Source of the DNA: Notospermus geniculatus
Lineage: Eukaryota > Nemertea > Pilidiophora > Heteronemertea > Lineidae
Assembly (NCBI GenBank): GCA_002633025.1
Contig: NMRB01000011.1
Span: forward strand, 871,457 to 935,456
Direction of reading: 5' to 3'
Length of the DNA stretch: 64,000 nucleotides
Made by a program: the position numbers and the translations under genes. This document shows positions 1 to 11,440 of this stretch, in pieces. Position 1 is the stretch's first letter; the number at the start of each line of letters is the position of its first letter. The notes under the pieces are model-generated. The model was not told the DNA's origin and did not search any database. It saw only the letters and a program-made list of their open reading frames with translations.

Positions 1-570
1 GGAAATTGTCAGATGCCGGGAACTTTAAACCAGGCGTCCACTAGGGCGCGGACAAGACGCGGAACGCAAATTAGTAAATCCGCATTCATTCAGCAATCTC
101 TCCGCATAGGCCAGATCCTTCCGTTCACTGTCTTCATCATTCCTAAACATTTCCCGGCATTTCTGCACTTTCGAGAGACTGGTAAAATTTCCGCGTCCAA
201 ATTTTGGTCTCGATCAAAATTTGGACGCGGAAACGAACTTCCTGGCACCTTCGGCAACTTGTCTGTATTATCGTGCGGACATTGTCAGGACATCCCGCCT
301 TTCTGTAAGGGTAGGGACATACCTAATGCGATTGGGGGCGACGCATGCGTCAAAACCTTCGTTTGCGTGGTGCGGCGGAAAATAACAAAGGCGTTGCCGC
401 ATGCGTCAACGAATCGCGTTAGGTGTGTCCCTACCCTCCTGCCGCCTCTTCCGCAAACGCTCCTGAAAGCCTCCGCGGCGTGGGCAGCTTCGCGAAGGCA
501 AGCAGAAGCCACGCGGAGCGCGGAGCCGATGCGGATCTATGTAAGCGAGTGCGCGAAGCCGTCAAGGTAC
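1..570. repeat. Dispersed repeat, copy 1 (cut by window start)
   Basis: This GC-rich block is repeated in the same orientation at 10823-11440 with only scattered differences. Both copies contain an inverted pair around an AAATTTTGG core (near 200-232 here) and the CGCATGCGTCAACGAATCGC stretch. It contains an open frame (13-600), but the frame has no recognisable domain and is not preserved as one frame in the second copy, so I treat it as non-coding repeat. The family is not recognised. Confidence 0.8.
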
Positions 571-3500
571 ATCAAGACGGGCCATATGAATAAAAACTAG
601 CATTTGCTTTAACTACCGATTTTTAAGCATTTACTTGTACCCGTATGAATAAAACTGTAGGAAATGCTAGGAAAATTTAGGTTTTCCTTCATATAAAGCA
701 AATGCTTTTTAGCATCTTGTGTTTGCTTCGAAATTAAGTAAATCCTTGTGTCCGTATGAATAAAGTTGAGCATATGCTTTTTACTAGGCAGGAAATCCTT
801 CGAATTTTCAAGGTTGCCCCAGACGTGGATTGGAAATTTAAGCAGATGGTCTTTATCAACGACAACACCATCTGTTCCCCACTTCTTCGATTGATTGGTC
901 AATTTCCTGTTCTTAGCACATCTGCCTTACCCTTTACCTTATTTTTCTCCGAGTTTATCACAGGGAATTTTAAATTCGGTGGAAAAGTCTAACTCCACGA
1001 AAAAAACTTTAATTTCCCCGCCCTAAAATTCTGGGGAAATAACTTTATGTTGCAGAAAAAATGCTTATTAATCAGAAAAAAACTATTTACATGTTTTGCA
1101 AAAAAACTTTATTTCCGCGGACATCTTTCAGCCAGCAGTCAATCAAAATGTGAGAATCCCAGTTCGTGCACACGATACGCAAAAAGGGTCCTCAGCGCAG
1201 TCAAAACATAACCTGATTGACCCCACCGAACAAATGGCTGAGCGTTCCTGCATCCTGTGACAATAAGACCCAGCAGTTAACTGATGAATAGCTCCATTTG
1301 GGATATATAGATGCTTTGCCTGTAGCGAACATGGTATTTTTCTTTGAATTGTCTATGCCTTATGTCATAAGTTGTCAGTATTCTCCTGTTCCTTGTATTG
1401 AGTAAGGCCCTGGCCTTTGTAAAATAGTTTGAGTTTGAAATTGTTGACTGTGGACGTTTTTCTTTGATCGTAATTTACATCGTATTGGTGGTTAGCCATG
1501 TTTTAATTTACAATACCAACTGTGCTGCTCTTTTTAGGGAATCATTTGATTGCATCGCCCGTAAAAAAGATACTCCCTCTATGAGGTGATTTGATTTCAA
1601 CCCAGGTATTTCATCATTTATCCAACATACTCTATACATGTAATCATCAGTCAAATGTTTCAGTGATTACTATCTGTATATCTGCATATTTCATAAATGT
1701 AGAGTGTCTTCTTTCAACATAGCTGTCACACACAAGTAGCGTTTATGACAATTCAGATGCTTATAAGAAGATATCATTGCTTTAGCAAAGGTAGCCGCCA
1801 AGATAGTCGGCCTATGAACATGTGCTTTAATATTAAGTGAAAAAAAAATGCTGTGTGCCCTTTGGGTGACTACAAAATCCAGATAGTGCCTACTGGTATG
1901 TGTATTGGGTAATGCGTTGAGCTGTGTCTGCCTTGTGTATTTTGTACTGGTTGTTTTTGAGGGATACATTGTTTGAATGGCTGAAATCGATGTTTGTAAA
2001 AGACAAGGTGCTATTACGACATTGCATAAACGTTGTTACATGTGTTAATCACATAGTTTCAGGTAAGCATTGAGAATTCGTGAATTAGTAAACCACAACG
2101 ATGTCCAGAGTCAGTACCCCTGTTCCTTAGTCTTCAGACTGCAGAATTTAGTCGAGTGATCCATGGAAATATGTTGATGTCTCATTCATCTCGCTGTCTG
2201 GTACAGTGATCAGCACGTGCAGTTTTCTACCCAGAGGTGCCACTGATGTTGGTAAAAGTCTAGCGTCTTTGTCTTATCATTGTATATTAGTTGAATGCTC
2301 GATGTGTTAAGTCTCATGAGAGGCTTATAACAGTGCCGTGCAGCTCTACACCTGCAGTGTGTAAAATTCTCAGCTTCAAAAAGATCCAAGAGTACTTAAA
2401 ACAAAGAGAAATTCAGGGCCTGTTCAATATGTGCTTACTCATTAACAGTTTCCACTTCTTATCATAAACATAAACACCCTTGTGGAACTTGATGAAGTCT
2501 TCCTGTGTGATGTCATAAAACATGACCGTGGTAAACAGAATTCTCAGGAAAGCAGTCATTAATACCATTTGCCTAGATCACCTCTTTCGGAGGAGGAATT
2601 GGAATGTGAAAGGTTACAGTAATCTCTTAATAATAGAGCGATAAAAATGATGACTAAACTGCATTAGAAACTGTTTATTTAGGCCCAAAAACCAGTTTGT
2701 TTTGGAGATGTGTGGGATGGCTTGTAATACATTTTTATTGTGAAGTACCCCAGTCATGGCATTACCCACACGTTTCCATAGTGTACGTTTGATTTGCTGC
2801 ATTACACAATATTTTAATCAGACTTGAAAAATCATTGCTGAAAGCAAATAAAACATTTTATTCCTGATTCAGAATTTGAAATAAATACAAATATCAACAT
2901 ACATTCAACTTTTCTTTGTTTATTTGTCATCTTTCTTTTGTCGGGGGTTGCGACTCCTTTCGTTGGTGATTCAGGTCATTGTTTCATTGTAATTAAGCCA
3001 CTCTCTTTATGCTTGCAAAACTAGGAATGTTGATAATGTCCTACCTATAACATGTAGGCCTATAAGTATCCCTGAATCAAAATTGACAGTATGATATTTT
3101 GACAAACAATCAGACTGACCCTCTTATTCAATTTGGCACATTCAGTGGGCCTCATTTAGGTCTTCTCTGCTACATGTATGACAAATTTTAGGGTTGTGCA
3201 TGGAGGGGCTTCAGGCATGCGTGGGGGGGGGACCAAATAGCATGTAGGAGGACCAAATAGCACGTACCATAATTTGTATGTCCTGTATATCCATTGATCA
3301 GTCATTTGTCTGGAAATCTAATGCACAGCCCACTAGACGCAACGAACAAAATGCAAAGGACTTTTGGTTTCTTTTATCAGCTCATCTTGATGGAGCCGTG
3401 GTGGTCTTGGTGCTCGAGCCTGGCTAGTGGTCATGATGTCCCATGATTGAATCACACTGTCAGCGTACGACTCTTGGCAGGTCTCTTTCTCTACCTTGTC

Positions 3501-3677
3501 TCTCACTCCACCCAGGCACTGGTCAGAAACAGTCAGGTTTGGGTGTGCTGAATGAGCTGTCCCTCTTATAGTTGACGACTGGAAGGTTTCAGGATAGACC
3601 AAGGTAGTGTAGTTGTTTTGTGGTAGTGCATTGAACTATGTCTGTTGTGTATTTTGAAATGGTTGTTTTGGAGGGAT
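571..3677. other. Intergenic, no gene seen
   Basis: AT-rich intergenic DNA. Short open frames on both strands show no domain, no convincing exon signals and no family resemblance. Near 605-790 a motif with AGCAAATGCTT and CCGTATGAATAAA recurs two or three times. The stretch 1890-1978 resembles 3612-3725 and looks like an old diverged duplicate. Confidence 0.6.
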
Positions 3678-3702
3678 CATGGAGGTATTATAATACCTCC
3701 AT
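3678..3702. mobile_element. Tiny perfect palindrome with 8-bp target duplication
   Basis: Positions 3679-3702 form a perfect 24-bp palindrome whose half is ATGGAGGTATTA. It is flanked on both sides by GGAGGGAT (3670-3677 and 3703-3710), as expected for an 8-bp target-site duplication. The diverged paralogous stretch near 1950-1978 runs through this point without the palindrome (an empty site). A sister insertion with the same TGGAGG/CCTCCA ends lies at 11322-11356. An 8-bp duplication fits a hAT-type transposase acting in trans; that assignment is inference. Confidence 0.6.
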
Positions 3703-3710
3703 GGAGGGAT

Positions 3711-4726
3711 ACATTTTTGAATGGGGTTGGATCGCTCTCCAAAGTGACCCACATGTTTCATGTGCTCCACAGATGACTTTCATAGAATGTGAATAAGCAT
3801 AAAAACAAATGAACACATCTTTAGAATAGATATATGTGTATTCTATGGAAAATTCATTCAGGACAGATCCTTGTTCACAGAGATAAGACTTGGACATATT
3901 GGAGGGTCATTCCGCATAGCACCAAAGAGGAAAGATGAGAGATAAAGCAATAAATTGGGATTCCTTTTAGTTACGAGTAAAGGCGGTGACAGACTGGCGC
4001 ATAAGCAATGCTGTCGGGAAAGTGTTCAACCAGTCGTGGAGGCGGTAACACGGACCGAAACACCTACCCAGTCAGGAGAATCTGATTGGCGGAACGCCTG
4101 CAGGACGTGCCGCATATACGCCAGTCTGTCACTGGCTTTATTCAAACATATATTTCGATTATTCGACAAAAGTGATAAAATCAACTCTGCCTAATGGCCT
4201 GATTTCTTGCCATAATACTGTCTGTGTTTGTGGAGAGAGATACAATAGGCATGTGAATATTTGGGGCTTCACTATAGTTTCATAACTCTACACTTACACT
4301 ACGCCTAGACCTCGGCCCCAACTGCCAAATTCATTGAGCAGTGATTTGTTATGCTCAGCATAAACACCCGGTAGTATGGCTGCCATCAAATACTACTCCA
4401 CTCTCATGATATATCAAACACACGAAAAAGGATATCACAATAAATATCTTGTGGAAAAATATATGCATCTATCTACGTACAAGTACAGGTACATGTATGT
4501 ATTCATACTCATATATACAGCTCAGTTCCAAGTCAATACCAAGATATTTCGGTGCCAAAAAACAATAAGAGAGATTGCTTGTTCCAAGCTTGTGGAACAT
4601 TTACATCACAAAGTTCATGCTGGTAGAGTCGCATAAATTTGTGAAGTGGTGCATACTGGAAATGCAAATAAAGTGTAATACGGTACAAGTACATGTACAA
4701 AGAGAAAAAAACGTATTTGATATACC
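3711..4726. other. Intergenic, no gene seen
   Basis: No exon-like open frame with splice signals and no recognisable repeat structure was found here. ACATGTAC words are frequent towards the gap. Confidence 0.5.
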
Positions 4727-5253
4727 NNNNNNNNNNNNNNNNNNNNNNNNNNNNNNNNNNNNNNNNNNNNNNNNNNNNNNNNNNNNNNNNNNNNNNNNNN
4801 NNNNNNNNNNNNNNNNNNNNNNNNNNNNNNNNNNNNNNNNNNNNNNNNNNNNNNNNNNNNNNNNNNNNNNNNNNNNNNNNNNNNNNNNNNNNNNNNNNNN
4901 NNNNNNNNNNNNNNNNNNNNNNNNNNNNNNNNNNNNNNNNNNNNNNNNNNNNNNNNNNNNNNNNNNNNNNNNNNNNNNNNNNNNNNNNNNNNNNNNNNNN
5001 NNNNNNNNNNNNNNNNNNNNNNNNNNNNNNNNNNNNNNNNNNNNNNNNNNNNNNNNNNNNNNNNNNNNNNNNNNNNNNNNNNNNNNNNNNNNNNNNNNNN
5101 NNNNNNNNNNNNNNNNNNNNNNNNNNNNNNNNNNNNNNNNNNNNNNNNNNNNNNNNNNNNNNNNNNNNNNNNNNNNNNNNNNNNNNNNNNNNNNNNNNNN
5201 NNNNNNNNNNNNNNNNNNNNNNNNNNNNNNNNNNNNNNNNNNNNNNNNNNNNN
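4727..5253. other. Assembly gap (527 N)
   Basis: A run of N. Open frames that cross it are artefacts. Confidence 0.99.
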
Positions 5254-5589
5254 AAAAAAATCAGAAGAATATATCACCTTTACACAACGATGTGTATCAC
5301 GATCTCCTCCCCTATTTATTTTGAACCGTATGTAATCCTTCATCACCGAGAAATCAGCAGAAAAGTCCAGAATTGCCCCGTAGCAGACGAGTCAGGTCGC
5401 CATTTTGTTTGATCCACGCATAACCAACGTGTATGGAGCAGATACGATGTGTGTACACACATATAGTGCACGAATGTTCAGGTAGCCTTCTTGGGACTAA
5501 AATAAAGGGATGCCTTATGGATGAGTTGATAATTGGGGTCAGTGTTGATGGTGAATATAGGCCATCGCCGCATTTGGGTTATCAGTATT

Positions 5590-5660
5590 GTCCAGCGGGT
5601 TCAGTGTTACGGCTATGGTTGTCTATGACCATGGGTTCGAGCCCGGGTGGTGGAAGAAAT
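5590..5660 (+). repeat. Possible tRNA-derived SINE head
   Basis: GGGTTCGAGCCC at about 5634-5645 matches a pol III B box. An A-box-like TTCAGTGTTACGGC lies about 35 bases upstream. A T-rich run follows at 5660. No complete cloverleaf can be drawn, so this is more likely the head of a SINE than a tRNA gene. Confidence 0.3.
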
Positions 5661-6216
5661 TTTTTCTCCATTTCTTTTCTTTTATTCACAAAGATTTTCT
5701 CTGTTTGGATGTAAGGACTTGTCCTGCTATCGAGTTTCTTTCTGCTGCCAAAACCAAACATCTATACCCCCAGCAACTAACTGCAGTCTCATGATCTGAA
5801 CGTCACTTCGTGAACCCGGTCGCCACCAGGCTTGTTTCGTCTAAAGCCGTGGTGGGCTGACTTTCCACCTTGTGAATGACGTGACAACCTCTCTTTAACA
5901 CCAGGTCATTACCTTGCACAGATGTTTCAAGCATTTATATCACCGCTATTAAGTGGCCAGATATATCCACTTGTCACTTGTATGCTCAGAAAAGCCCAAA
6001 ATATATTTCTTGCAAATGAAAAGTAGCAATTCGTAAACTACCTAGGAAGATTTACAGCCATACTCGTCAAGACGCAACGAATTTGCACGACGTCGCGAAA
6101 GAGATGCAATGTCATACGTCGAAGTGATAACATCATCATCGAAGCATATTCGTATTTCCTAATTCAGAGACGTTGCGGAACCTCCCTATTTACATGTATG
6201 GTACGGTGTATACCTC

Positions 6217-9200
6217 CTAATGGGATGCAGTGAGCTGTTTAATCTCTTCACTGAGGACTTTTGTCATATGGATAGCTTTATTTGCTTCCTCTCCTCCGAT
6301 CTGCTCCAGGGACAATGCGGCAGCTTCACGAACTGAAGAGATGAAATCATTACGCCTGAAAGAAAGGAAATTACTAATAGGTCAGTAAACATGTCAATGA
6401 GGAAATCAGTCAATGAAAACAGAAATTTTTCATTCCACCTCAGTGGCATCTGTTTTACAAGTGCTGTCTGTCATTGTCGTGAAATACACTTGTACAGGCA
6501 ATATCACTCACCAGAGTTGTACAATTTTCGGCACAGCCTCTTCAACCTTGAGATGTCCGAGGGCCAAGCAGCCACTCTCTCTGACCAGTCTATCCTTGTC
6601 ATCAAGGCACGCCATGAGCTTCTCTCTTGCTCTCCCCGTATTAGTTTCAGTCCTGGCCAACGAGATGGCTGCCACAGCCTTAACATTGTTGTCCATGTCA
6701 CTCAGAAGATCAATCAGGGCTTCAATCACAGGCGGGCTCTTGAATTTACCTGATTGATGAAATGAAGTACATGATTGATTGTACGTACATGTACAGCAAG
6801 TAGCATCTTACATAAGGGACTTTCTTTCCAAAGTTGTAAATTATAAGAAAAAGCAAACCTCGCCTGATGTCAGTGAAGAGGTACTTACCCAAATTCTCAA
6901 TTGCTTCAACGCGAACAGAGGACTCCATGTTGAAAACTTCTCTTATGGTATAACTCTCAACAGCTTGGTCCTGGACACGTACCCAAAATGGCTGCCTGCC
7001 ACTGGGTCCCGAACAAAACACTGAAATCACAGATAATGGGTTTATACAACTCTTCTCAGCTTCCGTACATCAACATATTATGTATGCTACATGCTCATCT
7101 TCTTTTGGGTTGCTAAGTAACTTACAGTACATGCCATACACATCATTCTGATGCTGCTATAACATTGTATTGTATGAATGAAGCTGCGTAAAAGCATGTG
7201 ATCCAGGGCCTAGAGTAAATCCACTTGATACATGTAAATGCACTCACATGACAGACGTCAACATTAAAATGTTTTCACTTACTATCATATTTTCTCTTCA
7301 CTAACTTATTCCCAGCTACTTCCATTTCACGATGCAGGATTGAAATGAGCCAGACTTTGTCCTTATTCTCCTTAAAGACTTGGCCAATCTGTTTCTCATA
7401 TTCTTTGGTAAATTTACTGACGAAGCTGAAAAATCAGGATTTCGGCTACAAACATCAGCCTGCAAGCATGTCAAGTACAATTTTCAGGCCAACCGATACT
7501 TAGGCCAAGCCAAACATCCTGTGTCTGGAGCAAGAGCTCGATTTTCATTCGCCACAGAATATACACACAAATGCAGAGTTAAAAGAACTCACTCAAACCA
7601 CGGAATTTCTTGATTATCCCCAAAGTGTCGTTCCCAGAAAGTGTTCATGATTTCTTCATCCATCACATCAATTTCATCACCTTCCCCAGAGCCATTTGAC
7701 AGCGTCCGATTGAGGAGATGGCCACGGCTATGCTGACGATTGATGCCTAGAAATAGAATGGATCAGTTCAATATCCATGAAATCTTTCCCATTACCGTAT
7801 TTAAAATTCTGTTGCACTGCACACTACCAACATGGTGTACATGTAGTTACAGAAGTGCCTAAAAACAAAGCAACCCTCGGAAGAACACCCCCTTCTGGCC
7901 GAGGCACTTACCTCTAGCTCTGCCAGATGGGGCTGCACCATGTCCTTCCCCTTCCCCAGACTGGCCTCCGAACCATGTGTTAACCACATGACCCTCTTTG
8001 CTTCCAACTGCCTCCTTGATTCTCTTAATCAACGGCACCATTTCATCATGAAATTTGCTGAGGTCTGAGAAGTCGTACCATTCGAACTTTGCTAGCTGAA
8101 GACGCCTGGTAGAGTGATAAAGCAAGAACAGATTACTGAGTTAGAATCCTATGACTTGTACTCAGGAGCATGTAATTACAGCATGTTGTTCTTCAAATGT
8201 CTGACAAATTTGTTGGACAATGTCTTGACAATGCTGGCACTGAATCGATTTCAATGCTGAGTGTTTCAAGGGTGTCATCATCCATTTAAAGACAAGTTTC
8301 ATATTACTCACATTCCAGTATCCATTTCTGTGAAGAGTTCCTCAGATTTAGACAAGCCAACAGGGAGAATGGCTTTATTGGAGATGTAGGACAAAGCCAG
8401 CTCATCCTGGCAATATTTGGATTTAATGGAGTCTTCACTGACAATGAATAGAAAAACCTGAAACAGTAGAAAGAATAAAAGACACTCGTTATGACCATAT
8501 TTATTGCTAAAGGACCTATTATACTTGGCTCACGGAGGTCGCCCTGCCTTATTAGGCGATTTGTGATCAGTTCAACTTTACCTAATGATGGTACACTACC
8601 TTGCAATCAATGACCGCCTGGCCGATTTTACTCAGGAAATCGGCACCGGCGTCTAAAGCTACCACATCATTCCACACACTGACGCCTTCCTTCTCAATAG
8701 AGTCTGAAAAAGTAAGATCATTTTCCACATCAGTTTTTAAAATATAACTTCAAAGCTGCTTCAGAGACTCTTAGTTTCTTAAGGCAGCAAAAAATAAACC
8801 TGATGATTCCAGGCCTTGTCTTCTGTGAGGCCAGTGAACAACTGGTCGCCTGAGAACAATAGAAAACTCTACTCTTCTGAGGCGAGCAGTTTTTCACTCG
8901 CCTCAAAAGACAAGGCCTGTGATTCTATTCTGATTGAAAAAAATATTTGCCATTGGTTTTCTCTCAGAAATGATATAACAACCGAAGTCGTCCTCCAGAA
9001 ATTTAGCAAACTTTCGACCCCAACCAGGGTCTTCTTCAGGCTGACACTTTCAAGTCGAGCTACCATAAGTATGGTCATAAATGGTTAATACCTTTCAATT
9101 TGGTCATTACATCAGTGTTTTTCCTGCTGTAGCTGATCATGACATCTTTCCCAGTATCTCTTCTAGTTACGGTCTCTTCGGCTTGATTACTTCCCGCAGC

Positions 9201-9308
9201 AGTGTTGGGTGCACCTCCCGTTAGCTGCGGGGGTGATGACTGTGGACGAGAACCTGCATGCTTCTTCTTTCGCTCTTTAGTAATCTCAGAGCTGCCAGAG
9301 TTACCCAT
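6217..9308 (-). CDS. TIR domain-HEAT repeat protein (nine exons)
   Basis: Exons (transcript order): 9308-9092, 8703-8600, 8457-8312, 8105-7912, 7746-7593, 7416-7283, 7020-6889, 6749-6512, 6355-6217. They join in frame with GT-AG introns to give 485 residues. The start MGNSGSS fits an N-myristoylation signal and is followed by a basic, Ser/Pro-rich linker. A TIR domain spans about residues 55-190: DVMISYSRKN (betaA), then SVWNDVVALDAGADF (a BB-loop-like stretch), VFLFIVSEDS, and KYCQDEL with Glu126 at the catalytic position of NAD-cleaving TIRs. A glycine/serine-rich linker and a conserved-looking alpha region follow. HEAT repeats fill about 340-470 (for example VIEALIDLLSDMDNNVKAVA). TIR-HEAT fusions exist in invertebrates, but I do not recognise a named vertebrate orthologue. 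NADase activity is inferred. The likely site is the membrane-associated cytoplasm. Confidence 0.87.
8985..9052 (-). ncRNA. Hammerhead-like stem-loop motif in an element remnant
   Basis: On the minus strand, inside an intron of the TIR-HEAT gene, CTGAAGA is followed by a GACCC/GGGTC stem and then GAAA, the layout of a hammerhead ribozyme core. A short AT-rich hairpin and TTTC follow. The same string with compensating changes recurs at 41885-41925. Stem I is not convincing, so self-cleavage is unproven. It may be a relic of a Penelope-like element or retrozyme, families known to carry hammerheads. Confidence 0.35.
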
Positions 9309-9419
9309 GACCTGGAGAATGATAAAGTGACATATCACACTTTGGGGTCTTGGTGCACATCCATTCGACATTATTAATATGGACCCAGGTGACTGAGCTA
9401 AGAAACCTGAGAAAGGCTT

Positions 9420-9975
9420 CACCTAGGCCTGGGCTTGGCAAGCTAGTAAAGTCCCCGGTAAAGTCCAGCTCTATCTAACTAGGCTAGGCCTAATCTAAGG
9501 CTTCCTATAGAAGTATAAGGTATACGAATACGCCGGTTAGCAATGGCTTCACGGTCGCGAATACTTTGTGAAGCCTTTGTTCGGCAGAGTATCCGTATCC
9601 CCCCATGCCATACCCTCTATATATGTCATGATGTAAACTCAGCCTACAGCCGCTACCGGGGGTACCGTTAACGGTACCAAAATACCATATCAAAATGATC
9701 AACCATCAAACCCGGTTCTCTTCGCCTTAAGGCCTAGGCCTATAGCCATAGCAGTGCGCTAGGCTAGTAACTAGGCCTACCTAGGGGGGCCTACTATTAA
9801 CTATACTATGTCGGTAGGCCTCCCTAGGCATGATGATTAGGCTAATCAGCTAGGCCTATACTAGGCTCCTTTACCGGGTACGCGTGCGGTAGGCCTACCA
9901 AGGCCTACCCTAGTACCCTAGTTAGGCGCCTAGTACATGAGTAGGCCTAGGCCTAGGCCTAGCCTAGCTCACTGT
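9420..9975. repeat. AGGCCT/TAGGCCTA-rich low-complexity block
   Basis: AGGCCTA and its variants recur dozens of times in about 550 bases just upstream of the TIR-HEAT start codon, ending in a short pure AGGCCT run near 9940-9965. The hexamer is self-complementary, so neither strand is favoured. It may lie in the 5' flank or promoter of that gene. Confidence 0.7.
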
Positions 9976-10822
9976 GACTGTCATGCATGCATGCTGTGCA
10001 CGGAATGATGTGATTTTTAATTTTTTGTGTGCTGTCGGTTCGGTACCGCTTCTCTATACTGAATGCATGGACAGAATTTAGAATTAGAATTAGAATAGGC
10101 CCTATGCTAAAACTGTCGATTGAACTACCGGTAAAATGTCGGTATACCGTGTATACAGTACGTACGCTGACAGAAAATTAGCAGATAATAGAAATCACCA
10201 CATTCCAAGCCACAACCCGGGGATTTTCCACAAGCAGCCGGGATTCCACTCCTTACTTCCGCATACGTCATTTCGAAATTGCCCAATCAGAATGAAGGAC
10301 GGGATACGCGAAGTGGCCATGGTGGCGGCAAAAACGGACTCATGTGTGATGATCGAGTCATGCTGGAGCAAGCTTTGCTGTTTTCAGTGTTCTCGTCATA
10401 TGCCTACGCATATGGTTGGAACCCCTTGGCCTGGGACCAAAGATGAACATCTTTTATCGCTAACATCAAACATCTTGCTTAGCGCCCGCCCTTTTTTATT
10501 TTTTCTGGTCAGTCGTTGCATCCATTTTTCGACGAAACTCTCCCGGGAAACTCTGCTCCTGCTTTTGAGACAACTGTTGGCCTACTGGTGCTGCATTGTT
10601 CGGCAGACATGTACGTTTTGCACTGTTTCGAAATATATAAGAGTGGCATCTGACAGGCTGGCCGCAAAGGTTTGTATAAGACTTTTCTCAACCTCGCCAT
10701 CCTGACACATCAGGGGTTGGCGCTCGCTCCCTTCGTCACCGCACAAGGGCCGCACGGGAGCTGTGACAAGAGCAGCGACCATCTGATGTTCTCAGGATGT
10801 CAGCCCGGGGATGTCAGATGCC
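9976..10822. other. Intergenic; unexplained 189-codon open frame
   Basis: A plus-strand open frame runs 10136-10705. An ATG at about 10319 in a good context (gccATGG) opens an alternative start. The predicted protein is Cys/Leu-rich without a recognisable domain, and overlapping minus-strand frames are equally open. I see no reason to call a gene. Confidence 0.4.
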
Positions 10823-11440
10823 GGGAAATTGTCAGATGCCGGGAACTTTAAACCAGGCGTCCACTAGGGCGCGGACAAGACGCGGAACGCAAATTAGTAA
10901 ATCCGCATTCATTCAGCAATCTCGCAGGCGGATCCTCCCGTTCACTGTCTTCATCATTCCTAAACATTTCCCGGCATTTCTGCACTTTCGAGAGACTGGT
11001 AAAATTTCCGCGTCCAAATTTTGGTCTCGATCAAAATTTGGACGCGGAAACGAACTTCCTGACACCTTCGGCAACTTGTCTGCATTATCGTGCGGACATT
11101 GTCAGGACATCCCGCCTTTCTGTAAGGGAAGGGACATACCTATTGCGATTGCATTGGGGGAGACGCATGCGTCAAAACCTTCGTTTGCGTGGTGCGGCGG
11201 AAAATAACAAAGGCGTTGCCGCATGCGTCAACGAATCGCGTTAGGTGTGTCCCTACCCTCCTGCCGCCTCTTCCGCAAACGCTCCTGAAAGCCTCCGCGG
11301 CGTGGGCAGCTTCGCGAAGGCTTGGAGGAATTATACTTAAGTATAATTCCTCCAAGGCGAAGGCAAGCAGAAGCCACGCGGAGCGCGGAGCCGATGCGGA
11401 TCTGTAAGCGAGTGCGCGAAGCCGTCAAGGCACATCAAGA
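10823..11440. repeat. Dispersed repeat, copy 2
   Basis: Same-orientation copy of the block at 1-570. It differs by small indels and by the 35-bp palindromic insertion at 11322-11356. Between 10797 and 10845 the words GATGTCAGATGCCGGGAA and TTGTCAGATGCCGGGAA show that the left end is itself a short tandem repeat. Confidence 0.8.
11322..11356. mobile_element. Tiny perfect palindrome with 8-bp target duplication (second case)
   Basis: Positions 11322-11355 form a perfect 34-bp palindrome (half: TTGGAGGAATTATACTT). It is flanked by GCGAAGGC at 11314-11321 and 11357-11364. The homologous repeat copy near 480-500 carries a single GCGAAGGC and no palindrome, so the inserted state is directly demonstrated. 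It shares TGGAGG...ATTATA...CCTCCA with the element at 3679-3702. Confidence 0.75.

Noticed and set aside
13-600. 195-codon open frame at the window start
   Set aside because: It lies in a repeat, the homologous copy at 10823-11440 does not keep the frame, and no domain is visible.
4575-5412. Long open frames across 4727-5253
   Set aside because: They are runs of N in an assembly gap.
10136-10705. 189-codon open frame
   Set aside because: No domain, several overlapping open frames on both strands, and no splice or family support.
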